From JAIVGV01 sp035295985 (GTDB lineage Bacteria; Acidobacteriota; Blastocatellia; Pyrinomonadales; Pyrinomonadaceae): a DNA stretch of 8,566 nt. The stretch spans positions 1 through 8,566 of the forward strand of contig DATHBT010000316.1 of the NCBI GenBank assembly GCA_035295985.1. The letters are read 5' to 3'. Of this stretch, positions 1-5,134 are shown piece by piece. Position numbers and translations under genes: made by a program. Below the pieces are notes generated by a model that was not told the DNA's origin, did not search any database, and worked only from the letters and a program-made list of their open reading frames with translations. Within the stretch, counting starts at the first letter, position 1. Every line of letters starts with the position of its first letter.

Positions 1-386
1 AAGCCGAGGCGGCCGAACTCGGCCGCGATGGCGAGCGTGCCCTCGCCGCCGACGGCGATGATGGCGTCTACCTCCATCCGCTTCAGGTTCTCGACGGCCG
101 CGCCGTAAACCTCCTCCGGCTTCATCTCGCGCCCGCCCTCGCGGACGACGAAGCTGCCGCGGTTGCGCGTGCCGAGGATAGTCCCGCCGCGCGGCAGCAG
201 CCCCCGCACGTCCTCGGGGCGCAGCTCGCGCACGTTCGTCTCGCCCAGGCAGCCCTCGAAGCTGTCCTCGATGCCGAGCACACGCAGCCCGTACTCGTTC
301 GACGCGGTCTTCACCACCGCGCGGATCACGGCGTTCAGCCCCGGCGCGTCGCCGCCCCCCGTCACGAGTGCGATGGTCTTCAGCAT
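1..386 (-). CDS. pfkA: 6-phosphofructokinase, ATP-type, N-terminal part (runs off window)
   Basis: Phosphorylates fructose 6-phosphate to fructose 1,6-bisphosphate, the committed step of glycolysis, in the cytosol. Only the first 128 codons are present; the rest lies beyond position 1. The translation opens MLKTIALVTGGGDAPGLN, the glycine-rich nucleotide-binding start of the PfkA family (residues 9-18), continues with LGTRNRGSF (about 71-79) and reaches VGGEGTLAIA (112-121). The residue after the acidic position is Gly116, equivalent to E. coli Gly104. In this family Gly there points to ATP and Asp to pyrophosphate as phosphoryl donor, so ATP use is inferred. The Mg-binding acidic residue is Glu115 and not the usual Asp; from memory, GGEGT occurs in actinobacterial-type enzymes. 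The ATG is the only sensible start because the conserved core begins three residues later, yet no Shine-Dalgarno is visible: repeat A1 ends directly at the start codon. Confidence 0.93.
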   Translation of the reverse strand, partial: MLKTIALVTGGGDAPGLNAVIRAVVKTASNEYGLRVLGIEDSFEGCLGETNVRELRPEDVRGLLPRGGTILGTRNRGSFVVREGGREMKPEEVYGAAVENLKRMEVDAIIAVGGEGTLAIAAEFGRLG

Positions 387-507
387 AAGAAGCTGTTAGC
401 TGTTAGCTGTTAGCTGTTAGCAAAGCCGAAAACCGAAAACCTAAACCTGTTACCGACGGCTGGCTGATTTCTTCCGGCTAACAGCTAACAGCTAACAGCT
501 AACAGCT
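387..507. repeat. Palindromic intergenic element A1 (AGCTGTT tandem arms)
   Basis: The left arm, 391-421, is four tandem copies of the heptamer AGCTGTT plus AGC. The right arm, 477-507, is its perfect reverse complement over 31 bases. The 55-base spacer contains short A/C-rich repeats (ccgaaaaccgaaaacc). A second copy lies at 6965-7067; the segment 462-507 is identical there over 46 bases. The element separates the selenoprotein gene from pfkA, both on the minus strand. It could fold into a very stable hairpin in the transcript and act as terminator, attenuator or mRNA stabiliser; the role is inference. Confidence 0.9.
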
Positions 508-1240
508 ATTTACTTTTCACCTTTGGCGGCTCGTACTGCTCGCCGTATTCGGGGTATTCGCGCGTCGTGACCGCGCCGGGGCGCGTGTCCTCCGTGAACA
601 GGAGGAGCGCGTCGCGGAGCACCTGTCGTTGCAGGTCGCGCATGCCGGGGCGGCCCAGGCTGTTGCCGACACGGAACCCCTTCGGGTAGAGCGCGCGCGG
701 CGGGCGCATCTGCGCGGAGACCTCGGGGCTGACCGTGACGAGGACTGTCGGGATGCCGCGCATCTCTATCTCTCGCTGTACCGCGACGACCGTGCGGTGG
801 CAGACGTTCGGTCAACCGCCCGTCAAGACGACGGCGTCGGCGCGCGAGCCGCGGTCGATCTCGTTGGCGATCTGCGGGGCCGTGCCCTCGTACATCGCCT
901 TGAGCTGCATCGTGTAGCCCATGTAGCCGACGTGCTTGGCGGCGACCTCCCTGACGAAGCCCTCCGCTTTCAGATCGCGCAGGGCGTCGATGGGGAAGAC
1001 GACGTTGATGTCACGGTCTGCGTCCGAGTGGTCGTAGTGGTGGTGCGTGACTTTCAAATCGGACGAGTCAACGTCGGGCGGGATCAGCCGGAAAGTCAGA
1101 TCGCCAAGCTCATCCGAGATGTTGAACGGCTCCTGGTCTTTCAGGTGAACGCCCGCGGCCGTGACGATGGCGATTGTCGCCCTCGACAGCTCGCCCTCGA
1201 ACGGCGTGAAGGGCACGCACTTTCTGGAGAGTGTGGTCAT
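506..1240 (-). CDS. GrdB-family selenoprotein (glycine/sarcosine/betaine reductase B-like), Sec at codon 143
   Basis: Read with the in-frame TGA at 812-814 as selenocysteine, this gives one 244-residue protein; both halves share the same frame. The N-terminal half carries family-like segments: LSRATIAIVTAAGVHLKDQ (about 18-36), HHHYDHSDADRDINVVFPID (66-85) and a GYMGYTMQL stretch. The Sec sits in LTGGUPNVCHRT, with Cys147 four residues on, and is followed by a beta-alpha segment and RPPRALYPKGF...GNSLGRPG near the C-terminus. The ATG at 1240 has GGGAG a few bases upstream. In clostridial glycine reductase, GrdB holds the substrate-activating Sec, but that enzyme also needs GrdA and GrdC/D, none of which is here, and this protein is far shorter than GrdB. 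The substrate is therefore unknown; a Sec-dependent reductase or oxidoreductase role is inferred. The gene lies 22 bases after a small membrane-protein ORF, probably in one transcript. The stop is TAG, two of whose bases belong to repeat A1. Confidence 0.85.
780..798 (-). promoter_or_regulatory. Candidate SECIS hairpin for the GrdB-like gene
   Basis: On the minus strand, ACCGC (798-794) pairs with GCGGT (784-780) around a nine-base loop that starts 18 bases after the UGA. The position suits a bacterial SECIS, whose loop usually lies about 16-37 bases downstream. The loop begins AC and so lacks the G commonly found in its first two positions. A rival fold pairs GACCG, starting in the UGA itself, with CGGTC. 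The exact structure is uncertain. Confidence 0.3.
812..814 (-). other. UGA selenocysteine codon in the GrdB-like gene
   Basis: An in-frame TGA falls in the context GG-U-PNVC, with coherent family-like protein on both sides. A frame kept for 101 further codons argues for recoding and not a nonsense mutation. Confidence 0.85.
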
Positions 1241-1262
1241 CGTCTCCCGCTTCGGCTAAACA

Positions 1263-1391
1263 TCAGCCGGCCCGCAGTATCCTGACGAAGAATAAGACGA
1301 GCGCCGCCAGCAGCCCGGCGGCCGGCAGCCCGTAGAGAATCGCCGCCGTCCACTTCGCTTCCGCTTTGAACCAGGATTTTGTCCTCTTCAT
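1263..1391 (-). CDS. Small one-helix membrane protein, 42 aa
   Basis: This short ORF begins MKRTKSWFKAEAKWTA and continues into a hydrophobic helix of about 22 residues (AILYGLPAAG through LVLFFV, about 17-37), ending RILRAG. A positive N-terminus before one hydrophobic segment is the pattern of a small inner-membrane protein. I do not recognise a family. It ends 22 bases before the GrdB-like selenoprotein on the same strand, so the two are probably co-transcribed; it could anchor or assist that protein (inference). No Shine-Dalgarno is visible, but TACAAT lies at -12 to -7 relative to the ATG, the layout of a leaderless gene. An overlapping ORF in another frame of the same strand (1237-1482) is Arg/Gly-rich and unconvincing. 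Confidence 0.6.
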   Translation of the reverse strand: MKRTKSWFKAEAKWTAAILYGLPAAGLLAALVLFFVRILRAG

Positions 1392-1397
1392 ACAGGG

Positions 1398-1403
1398 ATT
1401 GTA
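1398..1403 (-). promoter_or_regulatory. Putative -10 box (TACAAT) for a leaderless small ORF
   Basis: On the minus strand TACAAT matches TATAAT at five of six bases and is followed by six bases (CCCTGT) and then ATG. Transcription would start at or next to the start codon. A perfect TTGACA overlaps just upstream (1410-1405) but is too close to serve as the -35 for this box. The -35 expected about 18 bases upstream, TTTCGG, is poor. Confidence 0.3.
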
Positions 1404-1417
1404 TTGTCAAAAGTTCA

Positions 1418-1470
1418 CGGGCCGAAACCCCGGAGGCCCTCGACCGCGGCCTCACGCGGACTTCGGCCCG
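1418..1470 (-). terminator. Strong nested hairpin after the peroxiredoxin gene, possible terminator
   Basis: CGGGCCGAA (1418-1426) and TTCGGCCCG (1462-1470) are perfect nine-base inverted arms. Inside them GAGGCC (1433-1438) pairs with GGCCTC (1448-1453). In the direction of the peroxiredoxin transcript the hairpin is followed by TGAACTTTTGAC, so there is only a short T run a few bases away. This is an imperfect intrinsic terminator. It would separate the peroxiredoxin from the small-ORF/selenoprotein unit. Confidence 0.45.
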
Positions 1471-1498
1471 CTGATTCTTCATCAGGCCGCGCGCCGGC

Positions 1499-1963
1499 TC
1501 AGAGCTTGCGGAGCACCTCTAACAGATCCTCGTTGTCGGGCTGGTCGCCGATGTCGTGGATGTCCTTGTAGGCGAGCCGTCCGTCCTTGTCCACGACGAA
1601 GAGGGCGCGCTCGGAGATGCCGTCGGCCTCGCGCCAAGCGCCGTAGGCACGGGCCACCTCGCCCTTCGGGTGGAAGTCGCTTAAAAGATCGTACGAGAGA
1701 CCGCCGAGGGACTTGGCCCAGGCGGCGTTGCACGGGACGCTGTCAACTGATATGCCCAGCACCTGGGCATCGTAGCCTTTGAAGCGTTCGAGGTCAGCTT
1801 CGTAGGCCGGCATCTGCGCGGTTCAGACGGGCGTCCACGCGAGCGGGTAGAAAGCGATCACCACGTTGTTCTTGCCGCGGAAATCCGAGAGCCGCACCTT
1901 CTTGTCCTTCTCCAGGTGGCTCTTCAACTCGAAGTCCGGGGCCATGTCTCCGACTTCCGGCAT
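1499..1963 (-). CDS. Selenocysteine-containing peroxiredoxin (AhpC/TSA, AhpE-like), Sec47
   Basis: A thiol/selenol peroxidase that would reduce peroxides in the cytosol. Reading the in-frame TGA at 1823-1825 as Sec gives a 154-residue protein, normal length for a small AhpE/BCP-like peroxiredoxin. It starts MPEVGDMAPDFEL, has VRLSDFRGKNNVVIAFYPLA (23-42), then the peroxidatic motif TPVUT (44-48). Sec47 replaces the catalytic Cys of the usual PxxxT/SxxC motif (here PLAWTPVU). Downstream are VLGISVDSVPCNAAW (68-82; Cys78 might act as resolving residue) and a conserved Arg in GISERALFVVD. The ATG at 1963 is supported by an intact thioredoxin-fold start and GGGAGG 11 bases upstream. The terminal stop is also TGA, so this gene uses UGA both as Sec and as stop. 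Similar Sec peroxiredoxins are known (PrxU of Eubacterium acidaminophilum). It is divergent from rlmI. Confidence 0.92.
1781..1801 (-). promoter_or_regulatory. Candidate SECIS hairpin for the peroxiredoxin gene
   Basis: On the minus strand GAAGC (1801-1797) pairs perfectly with GCTTC (1785-1781) around an 11-base loop, TGACCTCGAAC. The loop starts 26 bases after the UGA and has G as its second base. Distance, loop size and G position all match what is generally described for bacterial SECIS elements. Confidence 0.5.
1823..1825 (-). other. UGA selenocysteine codon in the peroxiredoxin gene
   Basis: The TGA sits exactly where the peroxidatic Cys codon is expected, in TPV-U-T, with uninterrupted peroxiredoxin sequence before and after in the same frame. 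Confidence 0.93.
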
Positions 1964-1990
1964 GGGGCGACGTACCTCCCTGAAAACTGT

Positions 1991-2009
1991 TTGTGGAACG
2001 ATGCCACAA
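1991..2009. promoter_or_regulatory. 19-bp palindrome upstream of the peroxiredoxin gene, possible operator
   Basis: TTGTGG and CCACAA are perfect six-base arms around seven bases, centred about 37 bases upstream of the peroxiredoxin ATG. The site is close to where promoter and leader should be; a TTGAAA at 2033-2038 (minus strand) could be a -35, but no good -10 accompanies it. It could be a regulator site or an mRNA hairpin. No regulator is identified. Confidence 0.3.
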
Positions 2010-2084
2010 GGCTACATCCGAACGGGGGCGATTTCAAGACGTGCGCGGCGGCGGGGAGGCGGGCTTGGGCGCGGTGTAAGACAC

Positions 2085-2174
2085 TCACCACAGAGACACG
2101 GAGGACACAGAGGATGCACAGAGGGTCTTGTCTTTCTCCGTGCCCCCTCCGTGTCCTCTGTGCCTCTGTGGTGA
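2085..2174. repeat. Palindromic intergenic element B1 (ACCACAGAG family)
   Basis: The outer arms TCACCACAGAG (2085-2095) and CTCTGTGGTGA (2164-2174) are perfect reverse complements. The inner parts are built from the repeated modules ACACGGAGG and ACACAGAGG, which pair in a shifted register. The copy lies in the 298-base divergent gap between the peroxiredoxin gene and rlmI; the rest of that gap holds only the palindrome at 1991-2009 and no convincing gene. Elements B2 and B3 share the CCACAGAG...ACACAGAGG core. Confidence 0.85.
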
Positions 2175-2261
2175 ATCCGATGCGTAACACTCAACTTTAA
2201 AGGCCGGCCGACGGCAGTGCGGCGGCTTGAATTGACGCGGGTAATTGATGACACTCATGCG

Positions 2262-3431
2262 ATGAGCGTTCAGACCGTGACGATCACGCGGCGCGGGGCG
2301 GAGCGGCTGCGCGGCGGCCACCTGTGGGTCTATCGCAGCGATGTGGCCGAAGCGGCCGGAGCGGCCGGCGGCTCGACCGTCCGCTTGAAAGACGAGCGCG
2401 GGCGCACGCTCGGCCGCGCCCTCTACAGCGACCGCTCCGAGATCGCCATCCGCCTGCTCACCTTGCGCGACGAGGAGACGGATCGCGACTGGTGGCGCGC
2501 GCGATTGAGATCGGCAATCGCGCGCCGCGAAGGGATCAGGAAAGAGGCCGACGCCCACCGGCTCGTCTATTCCGAGGGCGACGCCCTGCCGTCGCTCGTC
2601 GTGGACAGGTACGCGGATGTGCTCGTCGTGCAAACGCTCTCGCAGGGGACTGAAAGCCTTAAGACGTTACTGGTCGAGTTGCTGGCCGAGGAGCTACAGC
2701 CCCGCTCGGTCGTCGAGCGGAACGACGTGCGCGTGCGGCGGCTCGAAGGATTGGAGCTGACGGCCGGCGTGCTGTGGGGCGAAGCGCCGGGTGAGCTGGA
2801 GGTCGTGCAGCACGGCGTGCGCTTCCGCGTCGCGCCGCTCGGCGGGCAGAAGACCGGCGCGTTCCTCGACCAGCGCGAGAACCACGCGGCCGCCGCGCGC
2901 CTCGCGCGAGGCCGCGCGCTCGACTGCTTCACCTTCAACGGCGGCTTCGCGCTCTCGATGGCCGGCGCGTGCGAGAGCGTGCTGGGCCTCGACATCTCCG
3001 GCGAGGCCGTCGCCGCCGCGCGGCGCAACGCGGAGCTGAACGGCGCGTCGAACGTCGAATTCCGCGAGGCCAACGTCTTCGACGCGCTGCGCGAGTTGCA
3101 GGAGGCGGGCGAGCAGTTCGACACAATCGTCCTCGACCCGCCGGCCTTCGCCAAGAACCGCGCCTCCGTGCCCGCAGCCGCGCGCGGCTACAAGGAGATC
3201 AACCTGCGCGCCCTCAAACTCCTCGCGCCCGGCGGCGTGCTCGTCACCTGCACCTGCTCGCACCACATGACCGAGCCGCTCTTCCTCGACGTGCTGCGCG
3301 ACGCCGGGTCGGACGCACGCCGCCGCGTCCAGATCATCGAGCGCCGCGCGCAGTCGTCCGACCACCCCATCCTCGTCGGAGTCCCCGAAACTTATTACCT
3401 CAAGTGTATTGTCGCGCGCGTGATTGACTGA
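2262..3431 (+). CDS. rlmI: 23S rRNA (cytosine-5) methyltransferase, RlmI-like
   Basis: SAM-dependent RNA methyltransferase of the RlmI/YccW family; the E. coli enzyme makes m5C1962 in 23S rRNA. At 389 residues it has the usual length. The N-terminal PUA-like region (about 2-75) includes ERLRGGHLWVYRSDV. GQKTGAFLDQRENH (195-208) is a family signature. The Rossmann methyltransferase domain follows: motif I LDCFTFNGGFAL (220-231), the acidic SAM-binding strand LGLDISGEAV (241-250), LDPPAFAKNR (291-300), and TCTCSHHM (329-336), whose Cys330 or Cys332 supplies the catalytic thiol. An in-frame GTG at 2217 would add 15 residues, but the family starts near the residues encoded from ATG 2262, so that start is chosen; neither has a clear Shine-Dalgarno. 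It is a lone gene, divergent from the peroxiredoxin and convergent with the DUF418 gene, with repeat B2 beyond its TGA. Confidence 0.93.
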   Translation: MSVQTVTITRRGAERLRGGHLWVYRSDVAEAAGAAGGSTVRLKDERGRTLGRALYSDRSEIAIRLLTLRDEETDRDWWRARLRSAIARREGIRKEADAHRLVYSEGDALPSLVVDRYADVLVVQTLSQGTESLKTLLVELLAEELQPRSVVERNDVRVRRLEGLELTAGVLWGEAPGELEVVQHGVRFRVAPLGGQKTGAFLDQRENHAAAARLARGRALDCFTFNGGFALSMAGACESVLGLDISGEAVAAARRNAELNGASNVEFREANVFDALRELQEAGEQFDTIVLDPPAFAKNRASVPAAARGYKEINLRALKLLAPGGVLVTCTCSHHMTEPLFLDVLRDAGSDARRRVQIIERRAQSSDHPILVGVPETYYLKCIVARVID

Positions 3432-3451
3432 CGTGGAAAGGCGAGAAAGAA

Positions 3452-3571
3452 ATTAACCACAGAGGACACAGAGGGCCGCGGAGGAAGACATAGAGAAGAT
3501 TTGAGATTTTAAATCTCAGACCGGTCTTCTCTGTCTTTACTCTGCGATCCTCCGCGTCCTCTGTGGTTAAT
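3452..3571. repeat. Palindromic intergenic element B2, between convergent genes
   Basis: A 120-base imperfect palindrome. The outer arms ATTAACCACAGAGGAC (3452-3467) and GTCCTCTGTGGTTAAT (3556-3571) are perfect. Further in, AGAGAAGA (3492-3499) matches TCTTCTCT (3525-3532), and TGAGATTT (3502-3509) matches AAATCTCA (3511-3518) with one base at the centre. It fills almost the whole gap between the stops of rlmI and the DUF418 gene, so it probably works as a two-way terminator (inference). Confidence 0.92.
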
Positions 3572-3586
3572 CCTTCCCGTTCAGTC

Positions 3587-4924
3587 TTACGCGGACTGCT
3601 CGGCCGCGAGCCGCATCGGCTGGCGGCGGCCGTAGGTGAGCGTGCGCCAGAGCCATTCCATCGGGCCGAAGCGGAAGCGCGCGAGCCACCAGCGGCTCAA
3701 CACGATCTGGAAGGCGAAGATGGCGAGCGAGAGCGGGATGCACAGGGAGGTGCCGATCTTCCCTATGAGGCCGAGGCCCGCGTAGCCGTAGAAGATGAAG
3801 AGGTGGAAGAGGGTCTGCATCAGGTAGTTCGTCAGCGCCATGCGGCCGACGGGCGCGAGCCAGAGCAGACGCCGCTGCCAACGCTCTCTCTGGTAGAGCA
3901 GTACGATTGCGGAGACGTAGAAGCACGACATCGCCGGGATGCCGACGGCCGCGACCGCCTGCCCGGCGGCCATCCAGCCCGAAGCCATGCTGATCGCGCC
4001 CCTGTCTTCGAGCACAGAGAGCGCCGTGAACGCCGCGTTACCGACGACGCCGACGGCGAGGCCCCACCAGAGCAGGCGGCGGAAGAGCGGCAGGTGCGCG
4101 GGGGCGTCGTGCAGGAGTCGCCGGCGGCCGACGTAGAGGCCGACGAGGAAGCGGCCCGTGACGTAGAAGGCGAAGCAGAAGACGAAGCCGGAGAAGACGT
4201 ACTCTTCGAGGTTGAAAGTAAAGTGCTCGCGCAGCACGTCGAAGTAGCCGCCGTGCTGGAAGACGGCGAGGCGCGGCTCGAACCCCTGCTCGCGGTTCGC
4301 CACGAACGCCTCGATCTCGGCCCTGGCCTCCGGCCCGCCGACGTTCGCGAAGAACCACGGCAGCGCCATGAAGAGGGCCCACGGCAGGACGGCGAGCGTC
4401 GCCCCCGTCGCCAGGAGGGTCGTCGTGCTGCGGCGGCGGAAGAAGAGCAGGGCGAAGCCCATCAGCGCGTAGAGGTGCAGGATGTCGCCGTACCAGAGGA
4501 GCAGCATGTGCGCGAGGCCGAGGGCGAGCAGGATCAGGAGGCGGCGTGCGTAAACGGGGGCGATCCTTTGCCCGCGCTCCTCGGCGCGCATCATCTGGAC
4601 GGAGAAGCCGAGGCCGAAGAGGAAGGCGAAGATCGTGTTGGCCTTCATGTCCACGAAGAAGTTGATGAGGTACTTCGCGTAAGGATCAATCGCCGCGGTC
4701 GGGAGCGACGCGGCGCGCTCCTTAGTCATCACCACCCAGTCGCCGCTCAGCCAAGCCATGTTGGCGAGGAGCACGCCGAAGAGCGCGAAGCCCCGGAGCA
4801 CGTCGATCAACTGGATGCGCTCCTGCGCCGAGACGGGCCGGAGCGGTGCCGCTTCAGTCCTGACGGGGTCGTCAATGACCGCGAGCGCGCCGGCCTGCTC
4901 GACCGTGGGGGCAGTCTGCGACAT
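3587..4924 (-). CDS. DUF418 family polytopic membrane protein (YeiB-like)
   Basis: A 445-residue inner-membrane protein of the DUF418/YeiB family. A cytosolic, mostly polar N-terminus of about 35 residues leads to RIQLIDVLRGFALFGVLLAN (36-55), the typical family opening. Several hydrophobic helices follow, then a longer polar loop (about 195-235), and the C-terminal DUF418 domain ending with GRMALTNYLMQTL (360-372) and FGPMEWLWRTLTYG (419-432), all family hallmarks. The function is not established; members are often proposed to be transporters or acyltransferase-like membrane enzymes. The ATG at 4924 is chosen over an upstream in-frame ATG at 5011 because AAAGGAG lies about ten bases before it and the added 29 residues look like non-coding sequence. 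It lies downstream of ctpA on the same strand, but repeat B3 between them suggests separate transcription. Confidence 0.88.
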   Translation of the reverse strand: MSQTAPTVEQAGALAVIDDPVRTEAAPLRPVSAQERIQLIDVLRGFALFGVLLANMAWLSGDWVVMTKERAASLPTAAIDPYAKYLINFFVDMKANTIFAFLFGLGFSVQMMRAEERGQRIAPVYARRLLILLALGLAHMLLLWYGDILHLYALMGFALLFFRRRSTTTLLATGATLAVLPWALFMALPWFFANVGGPEARAEIEAFVANREQGFEPRLAVFQHGGYFDVLREHFTFNLEEYVFSGFVFCFAFYVTGRFLVGLYVGRRRLLHDAPAHLPLFRRLLWWGLAVGVVGNAAFTALSVLEDRGAISMASGWMAAGQAVAAVGIPAMSCFYVSAIVLLYQRERWQRRLLWLAPVGRMALTNYLMQTLFHLFIFYGYAGLGLIGKIGTSLCIPLSLAIFAFQIVLSRWWLARFRFGPMEWLWRTLTYGRRQPMRLAAEQSA

Positions 4925-5041
4925 GGGGCGAAAACTCCTTTCGGGCGCGGAGTCGGTACGGGCGGCGGGATGATACTGCGGTGCGCGACGCGGCGACAAG
5001 AGACGCGGCACTTTTCGCTTGAGTGTGGCGAGGGTTAAGTT

Positions 5042-5115
5042 TTAACCACAGAGGACACAGAGGGACACGGAGGAAGTTGATTTGCTCCGTGTCCCTCTGT
5101 GTCCTCTGTGGTTAA
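5042..5115. repeat. Palindromic intergenic element B3, perfect 31-bp arms
   Basis: The left arm at 5042-5072 (starting TTAACCACAGAGGACACAG) and the right arm at 5085-5115 are perfect reverse complements over 31 bases, with a 12-base loop. It begins 20 bases after the ctpA stop and is probably its terminator or mRNA 3' end structure. This is the cleanest copy of family B in the window. Confidence 0.95.
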
Positions 5116-5134
5116 TTCTTCGCTTGCCCGGCGC

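Noticed and set aside
391..507. Tandem AGCTGTT units as a CRISPR array
   Set aside because: The units are seven bases with no spacers between them; the structure is an inverted repeat, not direct repeats separated by unique spacers.
506..763. Separate 85-residue gene starting at an internal ATG
   Set aside because: It is the in-frame continuation of the GrdB-like gene after the Sec UGA; the 16 codons between the UGA and this ATG continue the family-like sequence.
629..1285. Plus-strand 218-codon ORF opposite the GrdB-like gene
   Set aside because: Composition-driven antisense frame, rich in Arg/Asp/Val, with no recognisable motif; the minus strand carries clear family sequence.
1237..1482. 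Minus-strand 81-codon ORF overlapping the small membrane ORF
   Set aside because: It crosses the nested hairpin and promoter-like region, has an Arg/Gly/Ser-rich translation and no motif; the overlapping 42-residue frame has a coherent membrane helix.
1499..1813. Short peroxiredoxin fragment starting MPAYEADL
   Set aside because: It would lack the catalytic centre and beginning of the fold; the same frame continues upstream through UGA as Sec to a good start at 1963.
812..1825. Both internal UGA codons as nonsense mutations (pseudogenes) or as a recoded genetic code
   Set aside because: Both fall exactly at redox-active positions with intact downstream frames, and UGA is a normal stop for several neighbouring genes.
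2217..2261. GTG start for rlmI adding 15 residues
   Set aside because: The family begins near the sequence encoded from ATG 2262, and the extension lacks a Shine-Dalgarno or conserved residues.
4925..5011. N-terminal extension of the DUF418 protein to an upstream ATG
   Set aside because: The extra residues are Arg/Pro-rich without family similarity, and a strong AAAGGAG lies inside this segment at the right distance from the ATG at 4924.
3563..5038. Plus-strand 491-codon ORF opposite the DUF418 gene
   Set aside because: A repetitive, highly charged Glu/Arg/Ala-rich translation typical of antisense GC-rich coding; it also runs through repeat B2 and both ends of the real gene.
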